Source: Anaerolineae bacterium
GTDB lineage: Bacteria > Chloroflexota > Anaerolineae > Promineifilales > Promineifilaceae
Assembly: GCA_028284105.1 (NCBI GenBank)
Contig: JANQSK010000659.1
Span: 1-9,046 of the forward strand
Reading direction: 5' to 3'
Length of the DNA: 9,046 bases
Made by a program: the position numbers and the translations under genes. How positions within the stretch are numbered: the stretch's first letter is position 1; each line of letters opens with the position of its first letter. The notes below the pieces were generated by a model that worked only from the letters and a program-made list of their open reading frames with translations, was not told the origin of the DNA and ran no database searches. Below are positions 1-6,255 of the stretch, one piece after another.

Positions 1-703
1 AAAAAAGCATAAAATCATCTACATAACGCAAGTACGCCGAACAGCGTAGTTCACGTTTCACAAAATGATCAAATGGATTCATATAGCAATTGGCCCAAAA
101 TTGACTGGTTAGATTGCCTATAGGCAACCCCCTTGGACGATGAACAGCCAGCAAATCATCCCCTTGAAACCATCGCATGGTATACTCATCTTTAAGAATA
201 TGGGCACCACTTTGGAGAATTCGATCAATAAGCCACCGTGTTGGCTTATCTTCTACTTTTTGCCACAAAATTTGTTTCAACTTCATATGATCAATACTGG
301 GGAAAAATTGCCGAATATCACATTGTAAAACATAAACATAGCGACGGGCATATTCTTGGCAACAAGTCACCGCTCGATGGGTTCCTTTTCCCATCCGATT
401 GGCAAATGAGGTCTCAATAAAACTTCTCTCAAAATGGGGTTCGATCAAATTGCATAAGGCATGATGCACGACTCGATCTCGAAAGGGTGCAGCACTAATT
501 AAACGTCGTTTGGGTTCATGAATCGTAAAGCTGGCGTAGGAACCTGGTTGATAAGTTTGGTTTTGTAGCTCCTCTTTTAATACGAGAAGATTATCTTCTA
601 GCCGATATTCAAATGCGGCAACGGTGATTTTGCCTCTTTTACCTTTGCTTGCTTTGCGATAAGCAAGAAGAAGGTTTGGCCAAGATGTAATCTGTTTGAA
701 CAT
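1..703 (-). CDS. DGR-type reverse transcriptase, 3' end beyond window edge
   Basis: RNA-dependent DNA polymerase of a diversity-generating retroelement; in this family it copies the template RNA into adenine-mutagenised cDNA. The frame is open for 234 codons from the ATG at 703 to position 1 with no stop. Visible landmarks: the N-terminal fingers (LLLAYRKASKGKRGK, then EPKRRLISAAPFRDRVVHHAL), motif A with catalytic Asp129 in QCDIRQFFPSID, motif B GLPIGNLTSQFW (residues 192-203), and YVDD at 227-230. The Ser-Gln at 200-201 in the G-x3-SQ context separates DGR RTs from group II intron and retron RTs. About 100-150 residues (thumb) would be expected beyond the edge. No strong Shine-Dalgarno precedes the ATG. 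It lies downstream of avd and the template repeat on the same strand, the usual DGR order. No frameshift or lost catalytic residue is seen in the visible part, so it looks functional. Confidence 0.95.
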   Translation of the reverse strand, partial: MFKQITSWPNLLLAYRKASKGKRGKITVAAFEYRLEDNLLVLKEELQNQTYQPGSYASFTIHEPKRRLISAAPFRDRVVHHALCNLIEPHFERSFIETSFANRMGKGTHRAVTCCQEYARRYVYVLQCDIRQFFPSIDHMKLKQILWQKVEDKPTRWLIDRILQSGAHILKDEYTMRWFQGDDLLAVHRPRGLPIGNLTSQFWANCYMNPFDHFVKRELRCSAYLRYVDDFMLF

Positions 704-721
704 ATGTTGGGTTTTAGGAAT

Positions 722-757
722 GGTGCTAGACCAAGGGACAACCTAGGGTCTAGCACC
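722..757 (-). other. Hairpin in the TR-RT spacer of the DGR
   Basis: An 11-bp perfect inverted repeat (GGTGCTAGACC at 722-732, GGTCTAGCACC at 747-757) encloses a 14-nt loop. It lies in the roughly 200-nt spacer between the template repeat and the RT start codon at 703. On the minus strand it is followed by no T-tract, so it is unlikely to be a strong intrinsic terminator. In the Bordetella phage DGR the spacer RNA downstream of TR is needed to prime and position cDNA synthesis, so a structural role in the DGR RNA is plausible here. Two smaller symmetric elements sit in the same spacer: the 10-bp palindrome CTCGATCGAG at 850-859, and a GCGC pair in the rest of the spacer. Confidence 0.6.
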
Positions 758-911
758 GTTGATATTTGTCTGGCTCAAGCACATGCTAGTCGCTCAGAAT
801 GGAATAAGATGCGCCATTATTCTTGCGCTTAAAAAAACAAAGCACCTACCTCGATCGAGAAGTTTTGTAACCGCTCGATATTTCCGGTGGGACAGCAAAA
901 TGAAAAATGTG

Positions 912-1010
912 GACAGCATCACACGAAACCCGTTGTTGTTGTTATCGTTGTTCGGATTGTTCCTGTTGCGCGCCCCGCAGAGCTGTTTCACCTTATCCCG
1001 ATGCACAAAG
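912..1010 (-). repeat. DGR template repeat (TR), approximate bounds
   Basis: Non-coding template for mutagenic retrohoming, placed between avd and the RT gene on their strand. Read 968 to 933 it contains 12 triplets, 9 of them AAC or AAT, with 20 adenines in 36 bases. It ends in a GGG-TTT-CGT-GTG stretch at 932-921. Translated in that phase it gives ARNRNNPNNDNNNNGFRV, very like the variable loops of DGR targets with the FGE/C-type-lectin fold, where adenines in AAY codons give wide amino-acid diversity without stop codons. The adenine-poor, GC-rich stretches on both sides (980-970 and 932-912) fit the invariant ends of a TR, the second being the likely IMH-like region. Exact limits cannot be set because no variable repeat is in the window. 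The frame is open here only as a by-product of template composition and is not a gene. Confidence 0.87.
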
Positions 1011-1352
1011 TTAGCTTACTTTATGCCATCCGCCTAATAATCGGCCAATCTCAGCGACCAGAGTAGCTACGTGTTGATACTGACCAGGTTTTAGATACCC
1101 TAAACGATGGGCAAGGCGAAGGTAAAGACGTAGCTTGTCTAATGCTTCGTCAGCGACGGATAACATTTGTCGGCGAGCTTGTCCAGAACGATTGTTGGCG
1201 TCTTGGAGCGTTTCAGATAAGTCAAAGGCAGTATCCAAAAGCCGTTGGGTGAAACTATGTCGAAATTGACGGGGAAAGTGATTTGTGACTGGCAGTAGCC
1301 AAACAAGCAAGTCAAAAGTTCTCGTAAAGATAGGCATTTCTTTCGTGGGCAT
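1011..1352 (-). CDS. avd: DGR accessory variability determinant (Avd)
   Basis: Small basic helical protein of 113 residues, matching the Avd/S23-like four-helix-bundle family. In characterised DGRs Avd forms a pentamer that binds the RT and template RNA and is needed for mutagenic cDNA synthesis. Typical features are the start MPIFTRTFDLLVWLLP, a central arginine-rich helix (RSGQARRQMLSVADEALDKL), and the end LRLYLRLAHRLGYLKPGQYQHVATLVAEIGRLLGGW. The start is set at the ATG at 1352 rather than the in-frame ATG at 1376: AAGGAG (1363-1358) lies 5 nt upstream of it, whereas the upstream ATG has no convincing ribosome binding site. The stop codon (1013-1011) directly abuts the template repeat, and RT follows on the same strand. 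A 6-bp hairpin (1385-1390/1396-1401) lies just upstream in its leader. Confidence 0.9.
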   Translation of the reverse strand: MPTKEMPIFTRTFDLLVWLLPVTNHFPRQFRHSFTQRLLDTAFDLSETLQDANNRSGQARRQMLSVADEALDKLRLYLRLAHRLGYLKPGQYQHVATLVAEIGRLLGGWHKVS

Positions 1353-1357
1353 TAGGT

Positions 1358-1363
1358 CTCCTT
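1358..1363 (-). promoter_or_regulatory. Ribosome binding site fixing the avd start
   Basis: AAGGAG on the minus strand, 5 nt before the ATG at 1352. It supports a 113-residue Avd rather than the 121-residue version from the ATG at 1376. Confidence 0.75.
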
Positions 1364-1563
1364 GGCATTGATTCATCTTCAGAATGTGCTATCAAAGCAC
1401 AATTCACCTTATACCACCACCAAGGATAGCAAGAAAAGTGAACAACCGTTTGAAATCAAAGCCAGTTACAGATCATGTTAAGTGATTGCTTTCTGAACTA
1501 CGACTCACCCTACTCGATATGTCAGAAGATAATTAAATTATCTAAGCCTATCTCTAGTAAAAT

Positions 1564-1776
1564 CTACACATCTTCTAACCACTCCGGCACCTCAGGAAAG
1601 GGATCAAATTCATAGTCTTTTCGCTCTAAACTTTCTTGCTTTTCCTTCTCAGTTAGCTGAAGCCAATCAGGGATTTCAGGATCAGGCTCATCTGGATTCC
1701 TTTTAATCTGTTTTAGATCCTCGAGAAAAATATCGATAAGAAACCCTTTTTGTAACATGTTCTGTTTAATACACAT
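1564..1776 (-). CDS. Small acidic hypothetical protein with duplicated PE-x-P-x-WL motif
   Basis: A 70-residue protein I do not recognise. It starts 8 nt after the stop codon of the beta-helix gene on the same strand. An AGGGG just ahead of the ATG serves as ribosome binding site, which points to co-transcription and perhaps translational coupling. The N-terminus (about 28 residues) is mixed and mildly hydrophobic (MLQKGFLIDIFLEDLKQI) but is not a clear signal peptide or membrane segment. The rest is strongly acidic and carries a tandem motif: DPEIPDWLQ near residue 33 and FPEVPEWLE near residue 60, separated by a charged Lys/Glu-rich stretch. The repeated Pro-Trp-Leu units could be short binding peptides. 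A role linked to the upstream secreted protein is inference from spacing only. The good ribosome site, tight spacing and internal repeat support a real gene. Confidence 0.6.
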   Translation of the reverse strand: MCIKQNMLQKGFLIDIFLEDLKQIKRNPDEPDPEIPDWLQLTEKEKQESLERKDYEFDPFPEVPEWLEDV

Positions 1777-1784
1777 GCACCCCT

Positions 1785-3770
1785 CTACCGTTCATGAAAA
1801 CCCATATCTGGACTACTGCCACGCGACTTGTCCCAAAAGTCAACAGCCACATCAATGTTCTTCCCAGACCCATTTGCAGGGGAAGAAGCTTTAATTTTGT
1901 AGTCAGTGGCGCTCACTCCCCCATCCGTAATGGCTGCCCCTGCATCAATTAAATTGGCATCTCCAATCACGTCTTGATTGCTTGATGCATTATCAGGTGG
2001 CTCCTCTGACCATAAGTTATGTGAGAAGTCCATTCCCGACCCACCCCACACATAGACATTTCTGTCGCCCTCTGTTCCGGCAGATTGAATGATGTTGTTA
2101 TAGATATCTACATTGCTGTTGTTGTTGGAGAGTAAGTTCATCCCAACCCCGTCTTTGTCTTCTAACTTAGAGCGTGGATTGACAACGGTGTTATGGGCTA
2201 TCAAGATGTTGGTTAACTTATAATTTGGCTCTTTGTTCCAAATCTCGATGCCTGTTTTACACCCCACCACAAGGTTGTTCACGACATCAACATTCTTAGT
2301 GACTGTTCCCCCATCAAATTGAAGCTCATTGGCAATAACGATACCAGGTGGATAGTTGCTTGAGCGATTGAATTGACTATTTCCCGTACAATAAGCAATG
2401 TTTCCCTCGATGCGCGAATCATCGATACGATGAATATAGATTTGTAACGCACGGTTGTCCCAAAGAATGTTGTCTTCCACGACAATATGACTCGACCCAT
2501 CTTGTGCCGATGGCATGATTCCCTCGGTCCAGTTTTCATGCACTATATTCCCTCGATACGTCGCATGATTGGCATTGTTCCCAGAGATAGCTCCAGGCCA
2601 ACCCAACTCACTCATCGCCCGGTCATACGGGGCGAAATTACCGACGTGATACACGTCATTCCCTTCCACCAGCACATGGTCTGCGTGATAAATCAGGATG
2701 CCTGCCCCACGAATATCGTGAACTTTGTTATCTAATATGTCGATATGTTTTGGCCGTGCACCTCCTTTATAAACGCGGATGCCTCTTCCCAACGATTCAC
2801 GGATTTCAAACCCTTGGAAGACGATGTAATCCCCCTTGATGTCGACTAGCCCATCATTGTGGAAGCAGTGGTCTACCCCGCACTTCGCCCACCCTGCTTT
2901 AGGCAAAGGCGGCAGGTTGTAATCTCCATCGATGACGGGCTTCTCCCCTGGATAGTTAGCAAAGGCAATGGGCTTAGAAGAGGTACCAGACACCTCGATG
3001 TTGATATGCTCTTTATACGTGCCACCACGAACAAGAACCACATCTCCAGCTTGGGCAATATCAGCTGCATGTTGGATCGTCTTGAATGGGCTGCTCAAAC
3101 TCCCTGGGTTACTGTCCTGCCCATTGGTTGATACATAGTATGTGCCGTTGCTCGGTGGCGGATCTGCTGGTGGGTCATCACTTGGCGGCGGATCATCTCC
3201 GCCTCCACCGGAACTACTTCCGTTGGACGTGAGTTCAACGTCATCTATCCACAAAGTCCCATCCCCTTTTAGACGAAACTCCAGACGAACATATTTTGCA
3301 TTTGAGGGCACATTGGAGGAAGAAAGGGTGTACTTGCTCCAAGACCCTCCGGGCGTCACGTGTTTGAATTTGGCAGAGATATAATCCTGATTGCTATCCC
3401 AATACGTAAATCCAATTTGGACTTCTTCACTCGTTAAACCAGACCCTTTTAGCCATACTTGCAGGGTGAGTTTTTCTGTCCCATTGGGGATCTCAATCTT
3501 CTTGATCTTAGTCATCCAACGACCAAAATTGTCGGATAAATCATCACTGCCTCGAACAATTTTCAAGGAGTGACTGCCTGTATGATTGGCGCTGGCATAA
3601 GAGAATTTTCCATTGCCGTGAGTAGTGTAGTCTATATAGGGATCGCTCTCAAAAGAGGGATTCGGTGCAAGGTTTCCATCGGCACTTACAATAACTGGCC
3701 AAACAAGGCCTAAAAAAAGTAATGTTAAAAACACGACTATCCCAATGAGTCGTGGGCGATTAATACTCAT
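1785..3770 (-). CDS. Secreted jelly-roll plus right-handed beta-helix protein
   Basis: Probably an exported carbohydrate-binding or carbohydrate-cleaving protein of 661 residues. The signal peptide is residues 1-30 (Arg5, Arg7, hydrophobic core, likely cleavage after VSA). Residues about 31-185 look like a CBM4/9-type galactose-binding jelly roll (NLAPNPSFES at the start, GDGTLWIDDVEL at the end). A Gly/Ser then Asp/Pro linker covers about 186-209. From residue 210 (TYYVSTNGQDSNPGSLSSPF) to the end is a parallel beta-helix of the DUF1565/pectate-lyase superfold, with repeated short turns such as VLVEGNDVYHV and NILIAHNTVV, closing with SPDMGFHE. Specific substrate and catalytic residues cannot be assigned; a purely adhesive role is possible. 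The start at 3770 is chosen over the ATG at 3797 because GGGGAG (3782-3777) lies 6 nt upstream and the signal peptide then begins in the usual way. It faces away from the 4193 gene and is followed at 8 nt by the small acidic gene. Confidence 0.85.
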   Translation of the reverse strand: MSINRPRLIGIVVFLTLLFLGLVWPVIVSADGNLAPNPSFESDPYIDYTTHGNGKFSYASANHTGSHSLKIVRGSDDLSDNFGRWMTKIKKIEIPNGTEKLTLQVWLKGSGLTSEEVQIGFTYWDSNQDYISAKFKHVTPGGSWSKYTLSSSNVPSNAKYVRLEFRLKGDGTLWIDDVELTSNGSSSGGGGDDPPPSDDPPADPPPSNGTYYVSTNGQDSNPGSLSSPFKTIQHAADIAQAGDVVLVRGGTYKEHINIEVSGTSSKPIAFANYPGEKPVIDGDYNLPPLPKAGWAKCGVDHCFHNDGLVDIKGDYIVFQGFEIRESLGRGIRVYKGGARPKHIDILDNKVHDIRGAGILIYHADHVLVEGNDVYHVGNFAPYDRAMSELGWPGAISGNNANHATYRGNIVHENWTEGIMPSAQDGSSHIVVEDNILWDNRALQIYIHRIDDSRIEGNIAYCTGNSQFNRSSNYPPGIVIANELQFDGGTVTKNVDVVNNLVVGCKTGIEIWNKEPNYKLTNILIAHNTVVNPRSKLEDKDGVGMNLLSNNNSNVDIYNNIIQSAGTEGDRNVYVWGGSGMDFSHNLWSEEPPDNASSNQDVIGDANLIDAGAAITDGGVSATDYKIKASSPANGSGKNIDVAVDFWDKSRGSSPDMGFHER

Positions 3771-3776
3771 GAATGA

Positions 3777-3782
3777 CTCCCC
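3777..3782 (-). promoter_or_regulatory. Ribosome binding site fixing the beta-helix gene start
   Basis: GGGGAG on the minus strand, 6 nt before the ATG at 3770. The alternative ATG at 3797 has only weak pairing upstream. Confidence 0.65.
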
Positions 3783-3786
3783 AGCA

Positions 3787-3816
3787 GAAAATAACATCTA
3801 CTAACAGATGTTTTCT
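3787..3816 (-). other. Bulged hairpin in the beta-helix gene leader
   Basis: AACATCT (3793-3799) pairs with AGATGTT (3806-3812) across a 6-nt loop. Allowing a 2-nt bulge, the pairing extends to AGAAAA/TTTTCT, covering 3787-3816. It lies just ahead of the GGGGAG ribosome binding site, so it may influence translation. It could also be chance in AT-rich DNA. Confidence 0.35.
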
Positions 3817-3846
3817 GAATAAATTGTTTTTTAGATGACGCTTTTG

Positions 3847-3877
3847 CGCAGTTCGGAGTTGGCTCCCGCGAACCAGA
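3847..3877 (-). promoter_or_regulatory. GC-rich structured leader element, beta-helix gene
   Basis: In an otherwise very AT-rich divergent region, a short GC-rich block folds on the minus strand as GTTC-(gcg)-GGAG-CCAA-CTCC-GAAC: an 8-bp stem with a 3-nt bulge and a CCAA loop. Directly 3' of it is a second small hairpin, CGC-AAAA-GCG. It lies 75-110 nt upstream of the chosen start codon. I compared it by memory with GEMM, ydaO and preQ1 riboswitch consensus sequences and found no full match. It is therefore a structured 5' leader of unknown kind, possibly a small ligand- or protein-responsive element. Confidence 0.4.
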
Positions 3878-3892
3878 AATATTTACTTAATC

Positions 3893-3921
3893 ACTATCTC
3901 TATTATTTTATTAATTGTGAA
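3893..3921 (-). promoter_or_regulatory. Candidate promoter of the beta-helix gene
   Basis: TTCACA (3921-3916) and GATAGT (3898-3893), spaced by 17 nt on the minus strand, match 5/6 and 4/6 of the sigma70 consensus. Transcription from here would place the GC-rich hairpin close to the 5' end of the mRNA. The region is AT-rich, so chance matches are likely. Confidence 0.3.
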
Positions 3922-4080
3922 CTCCTCCCTATTATTCAATCGATTAAATATTAAAAGTAAAGACCATTAAAAATGACTTGAATGTACATAATCTTCAATT
4001 TGAAGGTAGGTAACCAAAGCATACCTTATTTTATTGTGGTCAAAATGGAGAATACTCCCAATATGCAACTCACTCAACTA

Positions 4081-4108
4081 TTGACTACGGTTCATAATCT
4101 AATATAAT
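4081..4108 (+). promoter_or_regulatory. Sigma70-type promoter for the iron-sulfur protein gene
   Basis: TTGACT (4081-4086) and a perfect TATAAT (4103-4108), separated by 16 nt, 85 nt upstream of the 4193 start codon. The -10 element lies in the left arm of the palindrome at 4101-4132, so a repressor bound there would block polymerase. Confidence 0.7.
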
Positions 4109-4132
4109 GCAAGTGTACACTTGCATTATATT
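4101..4132. promoter_or_regulatory. 32-bp perfect palindrome, probable operator
   Basis: A perfect dyad centred between 4116 and 4117, core TGCAAGTGTACACTTGCA with AT-rich arms (AATATAA/TTATATT). Its lack of a loop and overlap with the -10 box fit a homodimeric repressor site of TetR/MarR/GntR type rather than a terminator. No matching regulator gene lies in the window. It is placed to control the 4193 gene; control of the divergent beta-helix gene is less likely because of distance. Confidence 0.65.
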
Positions 4133-4192
4133 TTGAGATTGATCTTAGCAAATTAATTCCTTAATTATAGAAGTCTCTAATTAGGTGATAGT

Positions 4193-5269
4193 ATGTCCAA
4201 CCCATTAACCCAGATTGCAAATATCCTACTTCGAAAGCATGAATCTGATAAACCCGGACCATCATTAGATGCCATATTAGCTTCAACCGACAAGCACCTA
4301 GCAAATTTTGATGAATTGATTCAACCTTCACCTTTGTCGCGTCCGCGTACCCCATTTGATAGTGGGCTCCCAGCATCTGAAATGACCATGGCAACACTCC
4401 CACTAAAAGACAAGCTCAAAGTTATACCAAGAGCCATTCCCCTTATGCTCAACATGCAAATTGGGGCACGTATGTATGATGGCAAATTTGATCCGATAGA
4501 AACTGAGGCATCCCCTCAATTTATTGAAGAATTTGAAGCAATGGCTCGGGAATTGGGAGCTAAAGATATTGGTTACGTCAAAGTACCAGACTATGCCATT
4601 TTTGAAGGAAAGGGGCTTCCTTGTGAATATGCGATTGTATTTACAGTTGAAATGGAGAAGGAGCCATTGGAAAGTGCACCCAGCTTTGATTGCCAACTCG
4701 AAGTGATGGATGGATATAAAAGAATGGCTCACATATCGAAAAAGCTAGCGAAACATTTACGTAAAGCCGGTTATGATGGCTATCCAGGAACAGCATTGGG
4801 GGGAATCACAGATTACCCACTTTTAGCTGAACTCGCTGGTCTGGGTGCTATTGGCTATCATGGCTTGTTGATTTCTCCGGGTGAAGGAGCAAGATTACGT
4901 ATCAACACAATTTATACAAATATCACAAACCTACCAACAATTGAAGCTACAGGTGAGAAAAACAAGCACTTATGGGTGCGTGATTTCTGCGCTATGTGTA
5001 AAAAGTGCATTCGTCAATGTCCAGTTGACGCTATTTATGATGAGCCTGTTCCTCGTGGCGATAACGGAGGAATGCAAACAATTGATCATGCAACCTGTCG
5101 TGATTACTTTACTCGAAATTTTGGTTGCGGCGTTTGCTTAGTGGTTTGCCCCTTTAGTCAAGCAAGCTATGAAAAAGTACATGCCAAATTTAAAGGAAAT
5201 CCAGATGCCCCACAGTTTCGAATTCCCGTTATATCAATTGATGACATTAATGTAGTTCCGCAAGGTTAA
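4193..5269 (+). CDS. Reductive dehalogenase/QueG-like double [4Fe-4S] protein
   Basis: A 358-residue protein of the cobalamin-dependent reductase superfamily that includes respiratory reductive dehalogenases and epoxyqueuosine reductase QueG. The C-terminal half has two 4Fe-4S motifs: C266-x2-C269-x2-C272-x3-C276-P, and C302-x9-C312-x2-C315-x3-C319-P. Upstream, residues about 215-245 (AELAGLGAIGYHGLLISPGEGARLRINTIYTN, cited in parts) match the segment that in both families lines the base-off B12 pocket. There is no Tat signal (twin Arg) and no N-terminal membrane segment, so a cytoplasmic location is inferred, unlike respiratory RdhA. No RdhB-like anchor or queuosine gene is adjacent. The start is supported by AGGTGA 4 nt upstream. 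Substrate is unknown; a catabolic dehalogenase or other reductase is possible, and canonical QueG is less likely given the divergent N-terminus. It is monocistronic, behind a promoter with an operator-like palindrome. Confidence 0.8.
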   Translation: MSNPLTQIANILLRKHESDKPGPSLDAILASTDKHLANFDELIQPSPLSRPRTPFDSGLPASEMTMATLPLKDKLKVIPRAIPLMLNMQIGARMYDGKFDPIETEASPQFIEEFEAMARELGAKDIGYVKVPDYAIFEGKGLPCEYAIVFTVEMEKEPLESAPSFDCQLEVMDGYKRMAHISKKLAKHLRKAGYDGYPGTALGGITDYPLLAELAGLGAIGYHGLLISPGEGARLRINTIYTNITNLPTIEATGEKNKHLWVRDFCAMCKKCIRQCPVDAIYDEPVPRGDNGGMQTIDHATCRDYFTRNFGCGVCLVVCPFSQASYEKVHAKFKGNPDAPQFRIPVISIDDINVVPQG

Positions 5270-5379
5270 ACTATTGATACAAACTAAAAACCTTTTTACT
5301 CACTAACTACAAACGCATCAGCATTTCTAGATTCCTCATAGATTATTGGGAACCCACAAAATCTTCTTGTTATTGACAC

Positions 5380-5398
5380 ACACCTCGTCTTTAGGTGT
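5380..5398. terminator. Weak hairpin in the convergent gap, terminator-like
   Basis: ACACCT (5380-5385) and AGGTGT (5393-5398) with a 7-nt loop, between the convergent 4193 gene and the radC-like gene. The stem is short and no T-tract follows on either strand, so a role in ending transcription is only suggested by position. Confidence 0.25.
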
Positions 5399-5478
5399 TA
5401 TGAGTGCCAAAATTAGAAGATGTAAAATCATCGCTAGCATTGTGGTTTGAGATTACTATGCTAAATCATAATCCTCAT

Positions 5479-6105
5479 TTATTTAAACCCAAGCCCTCGC
5501 TCCCTCATTGAGCAATATCTATTGTTGGCAATAATCAAATGATCTTCTACCTTTATATTGAGCAACTCCCCTGCATTAACAAGTTGTCGTGTGATTTGAA
5601 TATCTTCAGGGCTTGGTGAGAAGTCACCAGATGGATGATTGTGAACCACGATAATTGAAGGTGATTTTAATTTAATCGCGGTTGAAAATATTTCCCCAAC
5701 CCGGATATGTATTGTATTCACCCCACCCTTGTAAAGCTTCTCAATTTTAAGAACCTCATTTCTCGTATTGAGTATAAGAACCCAAAGCTCTTCATGATCT
5801 AACAAAGACATTTCGAGCTGAACCAGGTCAGCCACTTCAGACGGGCGAGTGATTTTGGTTCTCTTCTCAATATTAGGCTTCATCAATCTGTTTCCTATCT
5901 CAAAACCAGCTTTGATACGCAAAGCGTTTTTAACACTGATAACGGCCGTTAATTCTGAAATCTCTGCCTGATATATCCTCTTCAAACTTCCAAATTCATG
6001 AAGTAAGAGTCTCGCCTTTTCCGGATCTTGTGGATGCAGAAGCAGTTGAAGCAATTTCAGATCTGACTGCATTTCTTTTGTAGGAAACATATTGCGGATG
6101 TTCAT
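5479..6105 (-). CDS. radC: RadC-family JAMM/MPN-domain protein
   Basis: A 208-residue protein. The N-terminal part (about 15-75) resembles the helix-hairpin-helix-like region of RadC. The C-terminal MPN domain holds the JAMM metal-binding signature: H155-x-H157-P-S-G and D168, with Glu122 in the expected upstream position (NEVLKIEKLYKGG), followed by VEDHLIIANNRYCSMRERGLGF, typical of RadC C-termini. Length is near the usual 220-230. RadC proteins were once linked to DNA repair, but their biochemical role is unsettled; many are carried on mobile or accessory DNA. No Shine-Dalgarno precedes the ATG at 6105, and the internal ATG at codon 6 is no better supported, so the start is uncertain by a few residues. 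It converges with the 4193 gene and is preceded by a structured region. Confidence 0.9.
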   Translation of the reverse strand: MNIRNMFPTKEMQSDLKLLQLLLHPQDPEKARLLLHEFGSLKRIYQAEISELTAVISVKNALRIKAGFEIGNRLMKPNIEKRTKITRPSEVADLVQLEMSLLDHEELWVLILNTRNEVLKIEKLYKGGVNTIHIRVGEIFSTAIKLKSPSIIVVHNHPSGDFSPSPEDIQITRQLVNAGELLNIKVEDHLIIANNRYCSMRERGLGFK

Positions 6106-6149
6106 TAGATTATTGGGGGTAAAAAACGACTGATTAAACGAGTTAAAGA

Positions 6150-6173
6150 AGAGATGTTCACAAGCACATCTCT
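6150..6173. repeat. Inverted repeat upstream of radC-like gene
   Basis: AGAGATGT (6150-6157) and ACATCTCT (6166-6173) with an 8-nt loop. It lies 45 nt upstream of the radC-like start, where it would be in the leader or operator. On the plus strand it is followed by a short A-run and no T-tract, so it is not a clear terminator. Confidence 0.45.
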
Positions 6174-6202
6174 AAAAAACATTAATGCAAATATCTAAAG
6201 TT

Positions 6203-6238
6203 GTTCTTCGTTTAATAAATCCCGTTAGGGATTGAGGG
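6203..6238. repeat. Orphan CRISPR-repeat-like 36-mer
   Basis: A 36-nt sequence with the form of many CRISPR repeats: an internal dyad AATCCC-GTTA-GGGATT next to the tail ATTGAGGG, where active repeats often end ATTGAAAC or ATTGAAAG. No second copy occurs in the flanking 80 nt or, on reading, elsewhere in the window, and no cas gene is present. It may be a decayed end repeat, a solo repeat, or coincidence. Confidence 0.35.
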
Positions 6239-6255
6239 TTCTCACGAGTTGAATA

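Noticed and set aside
1..703. Group II intron maturase or retron RT
   Set aside because: The G-x3-SQ motif B, the short N-terminus and the adjacent Avd and TR point to a DGR; no maturase domain or msr/msd-like structure is seen.
759..1037. Open frames on both strands over the template repeat region
   Set aside because: Their openness and Asn-rich content follow from TR composition. They have no ribosome site, and the one on the minus strand is better explained as the non-coding TR.
1527..1543. 17-bp AT-only dyad as a terminator of the beta-helix operon
   Set aside because: The stem is short and AT-rich with no T-tract on the minus strand; chance occurrence in this base composition is likely.
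2100..2145. AAC-rich stretch in the beta-helix gene as a DGR variable repeat
   Set aside because: It encodes a short Asn ladder (NLLSNNNSN) typical of beta-helix turns. Its flanks do not resemble the TR, and it is not at the gene's end.
3922..3931. GGGAGGAG on the minus strand as the ribosome site of a further small gene
   Set aside because: No ATG, GTG or TTG at a usable distance opens a reading frame of useful length.
5373..5400. TTGACA at 5373-5378 as a plus-strand promoter
   Set aside because: There is no acceptable -10 at 16-18 nt, and the next plus-strand gene is over 1 kb away.
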